From the NCBI GenBank assembly GCA_950295325.1, contig OX485805.1, forward strand, positions 8,432,501 to 8,496,500: 64,000 nt of DNA. Reading direction: 5' to 3'. Below, one piece after another: positions 50,200-63,382 of this stretch. The translations under genes and the position numbers were made by a program. The first letter of the stretch is position 1; the number at the start of each line of letters is the position of its first letter. Origin of the DNA: Polytrichum commune (Eukaryota > Streptophyta > Polytrichopsida > Polytrichales > Polytrichaceae). Below the pieces are notes generated by a model, which was given only the letters and a program-made list of their open reading frames with translations, searched no databases and was not told the DNA's origin.

Positions 50200-51430
50200 A
50201 TATTGAACATACAATTAATGCAAGTAGCAAAACCAAATCGTGCCCATAGCCATGTTCCTCATAGTTTTCGGAGCTCATATGAATTTGTTTCATGGCAAGC
50301 ATGGGAATCGGAGCACATTAACTTAAGGTATATGGGTCTTGAATGGCTCAGAAACATCCTTTTCCATACTGCACCTTAACCTTTGTAATGTCACCCTTTG
50401 TAATATCACTCCCTATCTTATATCCTGAAACCCTAGGGAACGGATGTGCTCAATTTAATACTTCCTCCTTTTTGTCACATTTCCCTTTCATATATATCAT
50501 GGGTTTTCACATAAAAGTAATCCACCAAAGAATTCAAACCAAACACTCACGTGCATCACAATATCATCATTGTCATTATTGCAATGTTGAATTTGTGTTA
50601 TTCTATAATGCCACATCCTACACCAATTCTCTATTATCACACATCCATGTTAGCACTACAAACCTTGTTAATATCACATGCGCTTTGGTTCCCACAGGCA
50701 TGATATTAGGGATGTTAGCGTGTACATTGATTATCCCAATTAGTGCATGTTACCATTTGGAATTACGCAATGCTCTAACTATTTAATGAGAATGTAGTGC
50801 TATAGTACCTTTACCACTTTGGCTCTTTATAGGTGAATAATTATTATGATTCTTATTTTAAGATTCATACAATCCCGGATTTAAAGACGATTCATACAAC
50901 TCAAGATTTTCCACATTAATTTTTTAGATTTTAGCATACAACTCCCAAAATTTGCGGGTTTTCTAAAAATATTTAATTAGTGCCGAAGTGGTAAAGGTAC
51001 TATAGTAATTTACCAATTGAAGTCAATTGTGTTCTACAATGTCCAAACAACCTATTGGACTTTCATTACTATAATTGAACTCCTCAGTAAGACGTTATCG
51101 CATTGCGTAACTTTGAATAGTAACATGCACTAATTGGGATAATCAGTGTAGTCCACTTCTCATGGGATGTAAAATACCCAATTAGTATGAGATAGTTAGC
51201 AAAACCATCATTTTTGGAGCTCATAAGATTATCTTTATCATTATCAAAGTGGGGATTTTCATGCTCAATAAGTAGTCATGTGAGTCCCCCAACTACATTG
51301 ACTATTGGATGTAGAATAGTTAGCATATTTTGAGCTCATAATCCAATTTCTTATAAACACATGTCTATTTTAATGTCCATTCTTAAACCAAGCCTAACCG
51401 CATACCACTCAAATAAAAATGTCCAAATCA
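50200..51430. repeat. Diverged family D copies and unassigned repeats
   Basis: CATAGTTTTCGGAGCTCATATGAATTTG at about 50,257-50,285 and a fuller inverted copy at about 51,150-51,415 (CCACTTCTCATGGGATG, GGAGCTCATAAGATTATC, CATTATCAAAGTGGGGATT, CATTCTTAAACC) belong to family D. A short inverted pair around AATTAGTGCATGTTAC (about 50,740) and GTAACATGCACTAATT (about 51,120) spans the stretch between. No gene. Confidence 0.5.
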
Positions 51431-51680
51431 TTGCTATGTTGAAATTAGTCAAGTCTAACCTAGTATCTGTTTCTTCCTGTAGCTTATGTAAGGTGCTTCA
51501 CATATAGGTTTGTAAGCAATCTGTTGTCATGTGCTTGTGACGCATGTTGAAGAGCAATCTTAATATGGTGTACACAGAAAAGTTGCCACAAGCTTAATGT
51601 CAAAAATTCTGGAAATGCAATGTGGGCATGATAAGATATGAATGAACATCCATTTCTTGGGGTTCCATTCAATGGTGCGT

Positions 51681-54600
51681 TTATAATACTCCTGCAGTAT
51701 GAGCAACATCATGGTACAAATGAAGCCACAAAGGCACAGCAATTTGAACAGCCTCTACAGCAGGATTCTTGTCCATTTTGACTTTTGTAAGGTTATGGTA
51801 CATGGAAGGCAGATTTGAATCCTTAACTCCAGATGGGGATGCTAACTCAACCACTTTGGTAATACAATGAAAGCATGTTGACAGGAGAGCATTGATTTCA
51901 AGCAAAAGTGATGGCAACTTCTCCGAATCCTTTTTCAGCAAGTCCACTCGCTCATTTTTCCTGGCATTGAGCAGGCGAGGAATTATTCGGCTGGCCAAAG
52001 GGAAAGCTCCACCACGTGCAGCAAAAGCCTTCACATCTCGAGTTGTCTGGGCAATGGCATCATCAACACTGCGGATGAGTCCTCGTATGTTGGCCACATC
52101 ATCTTTCATCTTGATTAATTTCTCGGCTTCCAAAAGTGTGTGTTCCAAGCCTTGGAGTGGAGACCTGACCTCTTCAGATGTTGATTCTTGCGAGCTCGAA
52201 ATGAGTGTCGAATGTGCGGTCCGTAACATCTCAATTGATAATTGTGTGACATGTGTTTGGCATCCCTTGCCTTCAGGGTACCTGAGTGTAGGGCTACAGA
52301 GAGGGTAAATGGGTCGCCCATGAAGATCTGCTTGAAGAGTGTGTGGGCAATGCAGCTCCAGAATTTGGGAACAACACCGCATTAGATCTGCTTCACAAGA
52401 TTTCACATCCTTCAGCCATTTTGACGAACCACCACTTTGGCCACATTCAGAACACAGCCTCTCTCCTCTATGAATCGCAACCTCCTCTGAACCAGTTACA
52501 TCTTTTGAAACATGATTATTAATCTCGCCTTCACCCACTAGGATTTGAGGTGCAGATGTCGTTGCCTTCTGACTACAGATACCTGCATGCTCAACTGACT
52601 CTTCGACATTTGTTCGAGGGTAAAAGTCATGCTCAAAGTACTTCTGATGCACATTGTGGGAATCATTTGAAGCTGCAATCCGGGATGTTCCAGCCTCTCC
52701 CCCATGTGAATCTTCTCTTCCTTGAAAAGGACAGCCGTTTGTATTTGAGGTTTCTGGTGAAAATTTGTGCTCCTGGGGCATTGATCCAGAGAGTTGCGGA
52801 TAAGGCTCTGTGCTTTGAGTCTCAAGTTGCTTTGGTTCGCTGACCCCACACTCCGGTGTTTTGTGTATTCCTTCAGACTCACAATTCACTGGGATGGAGC
52901 AAATTGTTTCTCCAGCTTCAGGACAATTATTGTTGACCTTTGGCATGTTTAAGGACCCTGTTTCCAGGAATGTGACCTGAGGAGCCTGCACATCAATGTC
53001 CATATTAGGACCTGGCCTCTTCACCAGCTCCGCTGCTTCTCCGAGCTTTGCAAGTTCATCAAAGTTGTGCTCAAAAAATCTATAATTTGCACGACTTAAG
53101 TCAGCAGAAACAGCAGTTTGTTGTGGTTGGGACTTCAATCCATTTGGATGATGCTGAACTTCCTCTCTTTCATATTGCCTTGGTGATGTTGTGAGCTTCC
53201 TGTTCAAAAATCCAACTATCAGCTGCCAACAAATAACCAGAACTTAGTTACACTGATACAAATCCGACTCTTGTGATAATATTTTTTAATCTGAAGATTC
53301 AATTTTTTTGTGTGCACCAAGTCCAAAATCAATACACCATTTAGGGTATTTAGTGTCACATGCGTAAGAGTGTCACTCACCCAATTTTGAGGCGTATGCT
53401 AGGTTATATTAATGATTAACAACTTCATCATAATTGTCACCTCATGACATTTGGCATTCAAGTGCGCTTACTAATATCTTGGCATGAGCATGTTCAATAG
53501 TGTTACGAGGTGCATGCCTATGTTACACAATGGTCTACAAGTTGACTAAAGTGTACACAAATGACACTTGCCATTAGTATGCTCAAGAATATCTTCCTCT
53601 TGCATACTAAAATGTAAACACATGGCACTTGCCATTTGTACGCTAAAAAATATCTTCCCCTTGCATACTAAAACGCAAGCCTATCATCTAACATATCTAA
53701 TGTGCTATTCTCAATGTCACAATGTAGATTATTTTTCACTTAAAGAAGTTACTTATGTTGATGAATGGAATCATATTGGCAATTAGCAAGTGTGACACTA
53801 TGAGACCTCTAGACATCTAGTTTAGGCCATTCGCAAATACCATATACAGTGTAGTACACCTAGAGGTCTCAAATTGTCACGTCCGCTAATGCCAATATGA
53901 ACTCTTTGTCAACCCAAGAACTTTTTTAAGTGAAAAAATATTTACTTTATGACATATAGCATAGCACATTGGGATACTTCAGATGATAGCATTGTGTTCT
54001 AGCATGCAAGCGGAAAATATTATGGAGCATACTAATGCCAATCATTTGCATACACTTTAGTCAACTTGTAGACCATTGTGTAAAATAGGTGTGCACCTCA
54101 TAACACTATTGAACGAACTCATGCCAAGATATAGAAAGCGCACTTGAATGCCAAGTGTCATGAGGTGACACTAATGGTGAAGTTGTTGATAATTAGCGTA
54201 ACCTAGGATACACCTCAAAATAGGGTAAGTGACACTATTACACATGTGACACTAAATATCATTAACGGTGTACTGTATCCTCAAAACTATATTGATATTG
54301 TTTTGTGAGCCTGTTGGAGAACAAGGCTGACAATTTGTGACCATCTGTGACGCATTAAGTGGAGTGCTACTACTTGAGGACAGTATGACAGTCTGATTGA
54401 GGTCATTACATAAAACAGGAGCAGTATTAGTGCAATCTGTGAAGTGCAACCAACAAATTTAGTTGAAAGAGAAATGCCCAAGTTCCTGAAATCCAACCTA
54501 TACAATTTCATTGAGCTAGGTTGGCCTGTGCTAGATTGTACTTCTACCTAGAGTTCATGTCAGCCATTCTTTATTGACAGGTTTGCAAATGGTCCAAGAC

Positions 54601-56261
54601 AATAGTACATAGTGAAACATTTTCAGAACTGAAGAAACTGACCAGGTTAGGGCACTGACTGTGGCAGGGAGATGTGACAGACATGCGTTTCAGTGGTGAC
54701 TCTGAATCTGAGAATCGAGGATCTTGTCCTGTCCCTGAAGGCATCCTGCCCACACATGCACTCTGCCCATGCATTCCCACATCCTGCAACACAAACTACT
54801 ATTAAATTCATAGTTTCCTTGGATTCATCAATTTGACAAATCTTGTGAACCTTGTTCTGTGGTAGGCTTACAAACAATATCATTTTGACAAGAGGAGTTC
54901 AAGTTCTATCCCACTCACTGCAGCCATCAACAACGATCGTGCAACCATAACTCCATGCATTCATGTATGCACATTCAGACAGAGTTTGGAGTTTACCATG
55001 TCATGCATGTAAGGTAAGAATGCCAATGGATGGCCTTCCTCAGAAGATGCATATATTTCTGGAACTGGGGGAGTTGTAGGCATCGCTGCGCCAAGGCTTG
55101 TTGGATCGGTTAACTCCGAGCCTTCGTCATCTTCCTCGCCCTCATTGCTATCATTGAGATTAGACCTTAAGTGCATATAGTGAGCATGCTTAGCAAGAGT
55201 GTAGGTCCTCCGCCCAACACGAGCTACTTGGGCTCGCCGAACCATTGCTGAAGGAAGTGCCAAGGTTGGTGGTATACCGAGAAGGTGTCGGTGCTTGTTC
55301 CCTAAGACATTGTTGCAAAAAAGCTATCAGATATGATACTTATGGAAAAACCACTACAAAAATGAGAAAAATCAAAGGCTCTTATCAAATACTACAACAA
55401 GCAACATGGAGAGAGAGTATGCTGCTTTGATAAAATGTGTAAATAAAGAGCATGTGATGATACAGACAAGAAAGCCTCATGCATCAGCTTACACACAACT
55501 CCCACTAATTCCAGAACCCAGAAAATTTAACTGGATTGCTAGTATTGCCTAAGACCTGAACACATGCATTCTGAAAAGACTCTGCATTGCCATTATACAA
55601 AAATGAGACAACTCTAAGGCTCTCATCAAATAGTACAAGAAACATGGAGAGAATGCTTCTTTGATTAAAAGATCTGTAATCAAAGAGCATGTGATAACAC
55701 CCACAAGAAAGTCACATGCATGAGTTTACACACGACAGTCAATAATACTGGAACCAAATTTTTAACTGGATTGGTATCATTGCCAACAAGACTTCAATGC
55801 ATGTATCCTTCAAAGACTCTGCATTGCCTTTCAAGCAAACAAATATGACAAATCAAGTCAATAAAAATCAGCAATGCAATACCTGTAATCAAAGAGCATG
55901 TGATCACACAGACAAGAAAGCTGCATGCATCAGTTTACACACAAATTCCACAAATTCCGGAATCACAAAGTTTAACTGGATTGGTATTATTGCCTACAAG
56001 ACACATGCATCCTTCAAAGACTCTGCATTACCATGTAAATAAGCAAGTATGACAAAGTCAATCAAGTCACGCAAAATCAGCAATGCAAATGCAGGAGCAG
56101 GGAAAAGCAATTTCACCTAGTGGATTCAGGACACCACATTTACAGCATGCTTTGTTGCTTGGATTCTGGCTTTCAGGTACCGAAATGGGATGTGCACATA
56201 CCAAACAGGGAGTAATAGCTCCCCCACATGCTTGGCAGCCTAAGGCCTGCGCTGCAGTCAT
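51681..56261 (-). CDS. Unrecognised 710-aa protein with N-terminal CxxC zinc-ribbon-like motifs
   Basis: I do not recognise the family. Coding exons in transcript order: 56261-56117, 55301-54997, 54783-54643, 53222-51681; the sum is 2,133 bp, phases match at each junction, all donors GT. The N-terminus has three CxxC pairs (C9/C12, C19/C22, C39/C42), a double zinc-ribbon-like layout, then a basic stretch (VRRAQVARVGRRTYTLAKHA), an acidic patch (EGEEDDEGSE) and PFLP-like text. Residues about 200-450 are polar and look disordered, with a repeated [RK][FY]FEH[ND]F motif near residues 245 and 393 and a fourth CxxC (CSEC, near 455). The C-terminal 170 residues look alpha-helical. There is no signal peptide or membrane segment. 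The start is the first in-frame ATG after an open stretch; upstream 5' UTR exons are likely (acceptor at 56,341). Nuclear or scaffold roles are guesses. Confidence 0.75.
53335..54270. mobile_element. 936-bp foldback element inside an intron
   Basis: Left arm 53,335 to about 53,800 and right arm about 53,860 to 54,270 are reverse complements over roughly 440 bp (TATTTAGTGTCACATG, GTCACCTCATGACA, TTGGCATTCAAGTGCGC, ACAATGGTCTACAAGTTGACTAAAGTGTA) with a short centre. TA flanks both ends (53,333-53,334 and 54,271-54,272), but a longer target duplication is not evident. It lies in the 1,420-bp last intron of the unknown gene. No coding capacity seen. Confidence 0.88.
55340..56060. repeat. Intronic tandem repeat, ~209-237 bp period
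   Basis: Inside the first coding intron of the unknown gene. AAAGAGCATGTGAT recurs at 55,445, 55,682 and 55,891, each followed by ACAAGAAAG, CATGCATxAGxTTACACAC, TTAACTGGATTG and AAGACTCTGCATT. The units are diverged by point changes and small indels. Confidence 0.85.
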
Positions 56262-56340
56262 ACTCACTAGCCTAATCCCATTTAGAGATTCGTGTTCACT
56301 GTGGATGGCACATCCTCCTCCTCTACAGTCTTCAAGGAAT

Positions 56341-57000
56341 CTAATGCAAAAAAAATTCATTAGCTAGCGAATTGAGAAGATACTGAAAATTCGAGCAATC
56401 TTGAATTCTCCATCTCCCTGCAATCATCAAAACGGGTATCTTGTTCAAATAACAAGCACTAAGAAGTAGCATCTTTGAAGGGAACAGACACATTACTCTC
56501 AAATGACAACCTGGTAATGTACTTTCCTATTGAAGACTGATATAATGTTTTGAAGAATATTGCAAAACATAAGTATGTCCCTAGCCATTGACCATTGAGT
56601 ACTACAATTGGTATGAAAATTGGATTCGTCGCTGATCATGTCATAGGATGGACGAATTGGAAATTAGCAGCTGCAATTGGAGATAAGTGCTTAACATACT
56701 AATCTGAAACACTTCGAGAGTTTACAAGTGTAAGCATATCCCTTGAGCTTGTAGCAAGAATATTTCTCTTACCTCTTTCAATGCCCTGCTACTCCAAAGC
56801 TTGCGAGTTCCAATTGTTAATCCTTCAGATTCTAAAGCAGCCGATACGAGAAGGCTACAATCCACCAGATAGGGTTTTGTACTCTTGAAGACCAACGAAT
56901 GTTCGCATGTTTGAAAGACCCGCCAAATCCATCGCCATAGCGAGAAACCTAAAGCGTCATGAAGAAGCCAAGAAGCTCACGAACGTGGACGCACGAAGAA
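56341..57000 (-). promoter_or_regulatory. Probable 5' UTR exons and promoter of the unknown gene, with a candidate uORF
   Basis: An acceptor (TTTGCATTAG) at 56,341 suggests the first coding exon continues upstream as leader. A good donor (GAG|GTAAGAG) near 56,772 and an acceptor (CTTTAG|GTTTC) near 56,955 suggest more leader exons. An ATG at 56,938 opens a 27-codon frame ending at 56,855 that does not join the main frame, so it would act as a uORF. Exact exon limits are inferred. Confidence 0.4.
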
Positions 57001-58964
57001 GTACGTCGGACGTGGATAGACGAAAACAAGATGGATGATAAATACGTAGACTACATCCATTCCAAACAAGGCACAGGATGTAATCCCAAACTATCATCCT
57101 AGCTTCAAACTTCGATATTTAGAAAATTAAACTGTCGTTGAACAAATCTTCATAACTTCAGAATTTATTACGCAACGTGTATTGAATACGATTGCAGTGC
57201 TCTCAAGCAAGCCTTTCTTGCTAAAGAGTAGAACCTTTTTCCGCCTCACAAGAATAAAATTAGATTACTTGCACCTCAAGGATATTTACAATTATGAATG
57301 TGAAACGTATTTGAAGCAACCATTGACACCACCCCAATGCAAACTCATTGTTGCTCATAGCATCTCAAATCATAGGCTCACCATTGAAATTGACAAGTGG
57401 TTGATTATCCAATTTTTAGAGGGAACATATTTTGTCACTTTTGTTTTTATCATGTAATTGAAAATGAGGCAGATTTTGTGTCCTTTCTATAATAATTTTG
57501 AATAAAATAAAATGAATCTCAACAACTCTTGGTTGATGACATCATTCAAATCCCATTCATCATATACACGGTGAAGGGTTAACCCATGTCGCTTCTGGCA
57601 TAGAGTTATTGCCTATGCATTGATAGGAGGGTTCTCTACCTAAAGATCCTAAATGGTAACACTAAGTTCAAGCAAACCCAAAATAGCATACTCGACTCCA
57701 ATTTGATGAGAATCCCATGCAAGGTACATTTGAAGAAGAAGGTATTGAGGTGATTTTATAGATATGTTTTGTGTGCACAATTTAGTTGGTAGTGAGAATT
57801 GTAAAGGTTGTATGGTCTAGGGGAGAAGGTAATCTAGTCACCCATAACATGTTGTGGTCAAAACCCTATGGGCTCTTCAAGCTAGTTGAAAAATGAACGC
57901 GTTATTCCCAAATCTAAGCTAGACTAGGATAGTCTTATTTCCCACCACGTTGTCTTGATATTTTGTTCCTATGTTCCAACTTGTGTTAGTCAAGTATTAG
58001 ATAAGTCCCGTATTTGATTGCAATAAGGTGAAATTCATTCATGAGAGAGGTGACATTGAAATGATAGATGTTCATTGATATAAGTTGGCGAATAGTGGCT
58101 TCATGTATTGCCCCCTCACACCTACTTTGAGGATGATGAGGGGAGTTATAAGCCATCTCAAATCTTTTAAGTTTAGTAATGATTGGGGTGCATTTGTCCA
58201 CCTTAATTCTTTTTTTGATTATTGGGCAGTCCTTTCTACACCTCTATTAAAGACAGGTGTCCTTTTTTATTTCATAAAGTAGTACCAAGGAGTCTCAAGT
58301 TTTCTTTTCAATCGTATCATAAGTTGATATTAGCATCTATGTCATGAAGGCCACTACACTCCATTACTCTAGGGAAGTAGTTTCTTTGTCACCATCTTGA
58401 TGTATTTTTACTCCCACGAGCCTTTTGGCTCCCCGGACTTTAAAATCAATTTCATTCATTCATTGATATTCAACAAGTTTAGATTATTAATAAACAAGCT
58501 ATGAGGTGTTACTCATGTATTTATTGCTTATTGACATAAGTGCTTATTCCATATGGATGTGAGGACAACTCATGGCCCTTGATCACATGTGTACAAAGGC
58601 CCTAAATACATGAGCAACACCGAGATAGTCCTTATTCCATGTGGATGTGAGGACAGCTCATGAAGTGCCTATAACGAAAGTCTTGAAGTGAAGTAAAGCT
58701 TGGATATCATAAGACTAAGTCATTTAGTTGAGGTTTTCAGGTGTGGAGAAAACCAGGGCCAAAATCCAAGAGAAGATACACTTGAAATAATTCTGCAAAA
58801 GATAACAGCAACTCCTCACAAATGAGAACTGGTCTTTCACACCTTCCAAGAAAGTAAACCCTTGTTGAACTGGATGGTAAGTTGAGAATTCACTCATAAT
58901 AATGTTAAGAAATAGGAGTACATATGAGACGCACATGGTGTGCAGTGAGCATAAATGCAACTAC
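57001..58964. other. Intergenic spacer between the unknown gene and the glycerate kinase gene
   Basis: No supported gene. The 3' UTR of the minus-strand kinase gene should occupy part of the high-coordinate side. A TTCATTCATTCATTGATATTCA simple repeat lies near 58,451. Confidence 0.5.
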
Positions 58965-61900
58965 TTAGCCAAGGGGGTTTCGATCTTCGTTAATGTCAAG
59001 TTTCAACATGTGCTCCTGTCTTGCACCCTGGGGTCCTTGGCTGTAGAGCGCTGGCAAATAGGCTTTATAAGCAGGCATGTATCTTGACACAAAATCTGCC
59101 ACCTGAACAAAACCACAACAAACAGACATGAGGAGGCAAATCACCAAAGAGAAACAATCATATACTTGAATATTTGATGATAGCCATTTTCTGACAAGCA
59201 ATCTTAAGCATCTGAGAATAAAAACCGAACATCCTTCACTTGAATGGAATATCAATGCTTTTTTAGGTAGTAACTTACACATTAACCCCTAAGCGTCCAG
59301 AATTAAGTGCAAAATTTTATGTTTCAGATGTATGTTTAACCCCTAACTTATACATTATCCTCTCTGGGCTTTGCCATGCTCAAAATTGTGTCACATTGAG
59401 CTACATACTCCCATTTTATGTTAATTTTGTTTAAATGACCCTACTCGAACATACTTCATTCATAGAGTGGAATATTTTTCTGTAGAGTATTGCAACATAA
59501 CTATATATACTTGGGTTCAAATATACGACCTAGGAGCCATTCAATGCTTACACATACTGAGTATATCGATCATCAATGTCACCTAAGATTATATTTTTAC
59601 TTTCTCCTAGACATAACATGATGTACTATATAAAGTTTCAATGCAACAGACATAAAAAGGAGGAGTTACCTGTTCATCTGTCAACCCTGGCCTTCCATCA
59701 TTCCTCATTGCGACCTCCGCCTGGTTAGAGTTGCACACATAATGGAGTCACATGTAAAGAACACAAGGTCCATGAAAAAGCAGAATGAGAAAATAAATGT
59801 TGAGAAATACCTTCAAGAGCCTATCAAATTAAACATCTGAGATGTTTCACAATGCCTATTTACTAGGCAGATTTTTGACTGCCATAGAGTGCTGCCTGGT
59901 TCGACACAACACCATTAATCTTGCCACGTGTCGTGGCCACGTTGGTCAGGACCATGATCAATCCAACGTGGAAGTTAGCTGATGGCACTCAAAAGTGGTG
60001 AACCAGATGTTACTCTACAGGTCGTTTATCAACGGCTGATGATGAGTACATACGTTTCAAAGTGGGAACAACGTATAACCAGAGAAGAGCTTGAATGTCA
60101 ATCAGACATTGTTACCTGTAAGCGCCACTCATACACCCAGTTGGGATCACCAACTTGGATGATCACCCATGAATCAACCATGCTATGCCAAGCATCGTGG
60201 TAGGCTTTCAATTTTTTATTTACAGCTGCAAGCTGCACCCGAATTTCATGTCAATACACTATTTAGAGCAGCATGTGAAAAATATTCAAGAACTGAATGT
60301 CCCTTCACTACAAACTAGAATGGGTGGATTTGAAACAAAAGATCACACCTGTGGATCCACTGCTGTTACAGCAGACTCCTCTTGGGGATCAAATCCCAAC
60401 ATCCAACCTTCAAAAAGAACTACCTGTCCCAGCCCTCCACAATCCAAAAGTTCATTCAGCTGCTGGCAAATTCTCTGTCTGTTCAATCTCCCTCAGAATT
60501 TTAGTTCTGGCCAAATGAATCATCGCTTTTGGAGTTATCAGATTGTAGTGATAAACAATCATTGTGTAGTAACAGAGCTCCATAATCCAGCTCCATTCCA
60601 TGTTCTGAGCCATTAGTAGCAGATAAATACCTAGTTGAAGCACAAATGTGCTTACAAATATAATTTATGGCTGTCTCTTACGAGAAGGTTCAAATACATA
60701 ACAAGGTATCAGCCAAAATAGAGGTGGGTTTCTCTCTCTCATAGAATAAAGGATATATACATGCAATTGGGGAAATTTCCATGGTGTACCTTTACTGGAC
60801 CCTCAACCTCTGGCCATTGAGATGGATCTGCCCGGTCACCATAACCAGCATTCGCTGACTGCAACTTCAACATCCTTCCATTAGTGGAACCATTAAAATG
60901 TCATGAATCGAATTAAGGGAGACAGATATTTATTAGAGAAACTAAGAACCTAATACAGAGGTTTTTCCTTGATCAGAGCAAATAAAATTTGTTCCATCAT
61001 CTCGTCAGTCACAGTGTTAGACAATCACTGAGTTTGGGACAGTCCATCAAAAAGACACCAGTGTAAGAGGAAATTATCTCTTCATGTTTCTCATTATGAA
61101 AGTGAAGAGACAAGCACATGAGTATATTCATTCTGCCACCTTCCATGTGTAGAGTGAAAAGTCCTAGAGTCTATAAATGAAAGAAGATGCAGACATATGA
61201 GGCCAAGCTGCAAACTACAAGGGCTACATACCTTGTCATAACGTGGAAGTTTGATTTTAGTCCCTGCCAGAATCAAATACTCAGTGTTTTTTGACGTAAA
61301 GTTTACCACACAAGTGGACGTCCAGAGCAAGAAGAAGAAAAAGCTGAAGCAGTAATTTGCGGGTAAATTAATGCTTCGGATGCTGCTGAGGAATTCAAGA
61401 AGAGGTGGGTGAGGACAAACCACTTGTAGTAAGAGAGCGCAGTGACTTTAATGTCTCAGTACCCAGTTGCAAATCATGACTTCCTGCATTACCCCGCATC
61501 TGATTGTACATGTACCACACAAGCCCTCAGTGACATAGTAAAACAAATCCTATCTAAAGAACTGGCTTCAACCAGTACTCAGCTTGTCTCAACAGTAATA
61601 AAGAGACAGGGATAGGAACATTGAATTTTTTTTGCTTTTCAAGACTGTGAGACTATTTTCATTCTACACCAAAATTCGGATTTGTAAAAACATCTGTGAG
61701 AATGTGAGGACCCAGTATCTGATTGTGGTCGAGGAAGGTACCTCCAGGAGTCTATTTCCAGAATTTGAAGCGGCTAATTCTTTCTGCAAATGCATTACAA
61801 CAATCATGTTGCCAATAAGATAGAATACCACTTGCTACAATAATGACTACAAATCCCAAAAGCATTGTCAAGTCAAGAAATTGAAGCCTATCCCTGAAGA

Positions 61901-63328
61901 GACAGTTTAGTGCCATCAACAAATCCAAACCACCACCATCTGTTACAGTGCTAGGTCGTGTCAACCTGGCCAATAAGGAGATGTTTTAACAGTTTAAGAA
62001 AGTATGACGTGAAAATCCAGCAAGAATATGGAGGGTACCTGTCCAGCTGCTGTCAGGTAGAAGTCATCTATGGAAATGGAAGCCGCACGACTATCACACC
62101 ACACAACACAGACATTGCTCTCAAATCACAACCCAGTGTTGTATTCATATTTTTCACATCACGACTGAAGTTTCTAAGAAATTTGCAAAGCATAAGCATC
62201 CATAGAGACTAACCTGCCAAGGGAATTGAACAAAAACTCGAGGGAGTACACGATTGTCGTCTTACCACAGCCTTGTGGGGCACTTATGCCAATCTGTTCA
62301 AGCAGGCAGAAAAACTAGCAAATTCAGATGCCAACATTACCAGACACCTGGAATATTCAAGCAAACCTTGACTTCTCCGTTCAGCAACGAACTTTCTTGA
62401 ATTGCAAGCAAGCTATTGAGTACAGTCACTACAAGCAAGAGCTCAAGCAAAAGCAGAAGAGGAAGAGGAAGGAAGTGTAAGTTACCACCAAAGGCGGCAC
62501 AGCTTCGCCTTCCTTAAATTTCGAGGCATGGATTTCCAGCTCACCCTTGCACCACAGGAACACAGGAACATAATAATGGTAGATTCGACCTTTCTCTGAT
62601 GGCGAGAGATTGAATTCGTCGAACCGCAGTTGACGAGAAAGCTTGACTCCAAGTGATAACCAGTCATCGATCCTCTCCGCAACCTTCTCCTCCGTGAAAC
62701 CGATCTTCTTCAACAACGGTCCTCTGCACATAAGCATCATGTGCACAAAATCTTCAATAAAGATAACCACAATCAATATGCAAATTGGATTTGTTCACCG
62801 ATCATTTCGTAGGATGAATAAATTGGAAATCAGAAGCTGCAATTTGGGTTAAGCGCTAGGTATTCCGATCTAAATCACTTCCGGGGGTTCTAAGGGGTAG
62901 TATAACCCTTGCACACATGAATACCGCTCTGCTAACCACCACCCTCAATGCTAAAAACGAAAATTAATCATCAATTGCAGTGGTGAATCCAACCCAACCC
63001 ATCCGAATTCCCACCTGCAGATAAAGTCGAAGAGATCCAGCAAAGGAAACAGAGGAGGGGCATTCTTCATGGGTTCACCCTGCGCCTTCACCTCCACCTC
63101 CGCATGTGAAACCTTACTACCCATCCGTGGCAGTCTCATTGCATCCCCCTTTCTTCTCTGCGGAATGGCCACCATCCGCCCCACCATGGAGCTTCCGAGC
63201 CCCATCTTCCTCGTTGTCCCGATGGAGCTCACCCGGTCATCACCCATGGATTGCGAACTCAGCGTTAATGCTGTCGCCATGGATGACGATGCGGTGCTGG
63301 ATCCCACCGCGACCGCCATGGCCTCCAT
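58965..63328 (-). CDS. GLYK: D-glycerate 3-kinase, chloroplastic
   Basis: Last step of photorespiration: D-glycerate + ATP to 3-phosphoglycerate + ADP, in the chloroplast stroma. Exons in transcript order: 63328-63015, 62723-62486, 62293-62214, 62090-62039, 61783-61742, 61499-61421, 61263-61232, 60858-60790, 60423-60349, 60232-60116, 59720-59670, 59102-58965; the sum is 1,287 bp, 428 aa. The first ~60 residues are Ser/Thr/Ala-rich with few acids, as expected of a transit peptide. P-loop SAPQGCGKTT at residues 188-197; IDDFYLT at 218-224; MRGNAGSHD at 243-251; GDRAD; FEGWMLGF; C-terminal DFVSRYMPAYKAYLP. All donors are GT and phases fit throughout. The kinase core looks intact. Confidence 0.97.
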
Positions 63329-63382
63329 TGTGGTTCGATCTCACCTCAAAATGTTGGACACTTCCCAAATTTTGTGCAACCC

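Noticed and set aside
52550-52882. Open frames on both strands within the large exon of the unknown gene
   Set aside because: Shadows of the 513-codon minus-strand frame.
53205-53207. Start of the large exon of the unknown gene at 53,207
   Set aside because: That codon is TTG, not ATG; the exon has an acceptor at 53,223-53,225 and continues in frame from upstream exons.
54252-54511. Possible extra exon of the unknown gene with a Ser/Thr-rich frame
   Set aside because: The only good acceptor (CTTCACAG) gives a different frame, and exon 54783-54643 joins 53222 in phase without it.
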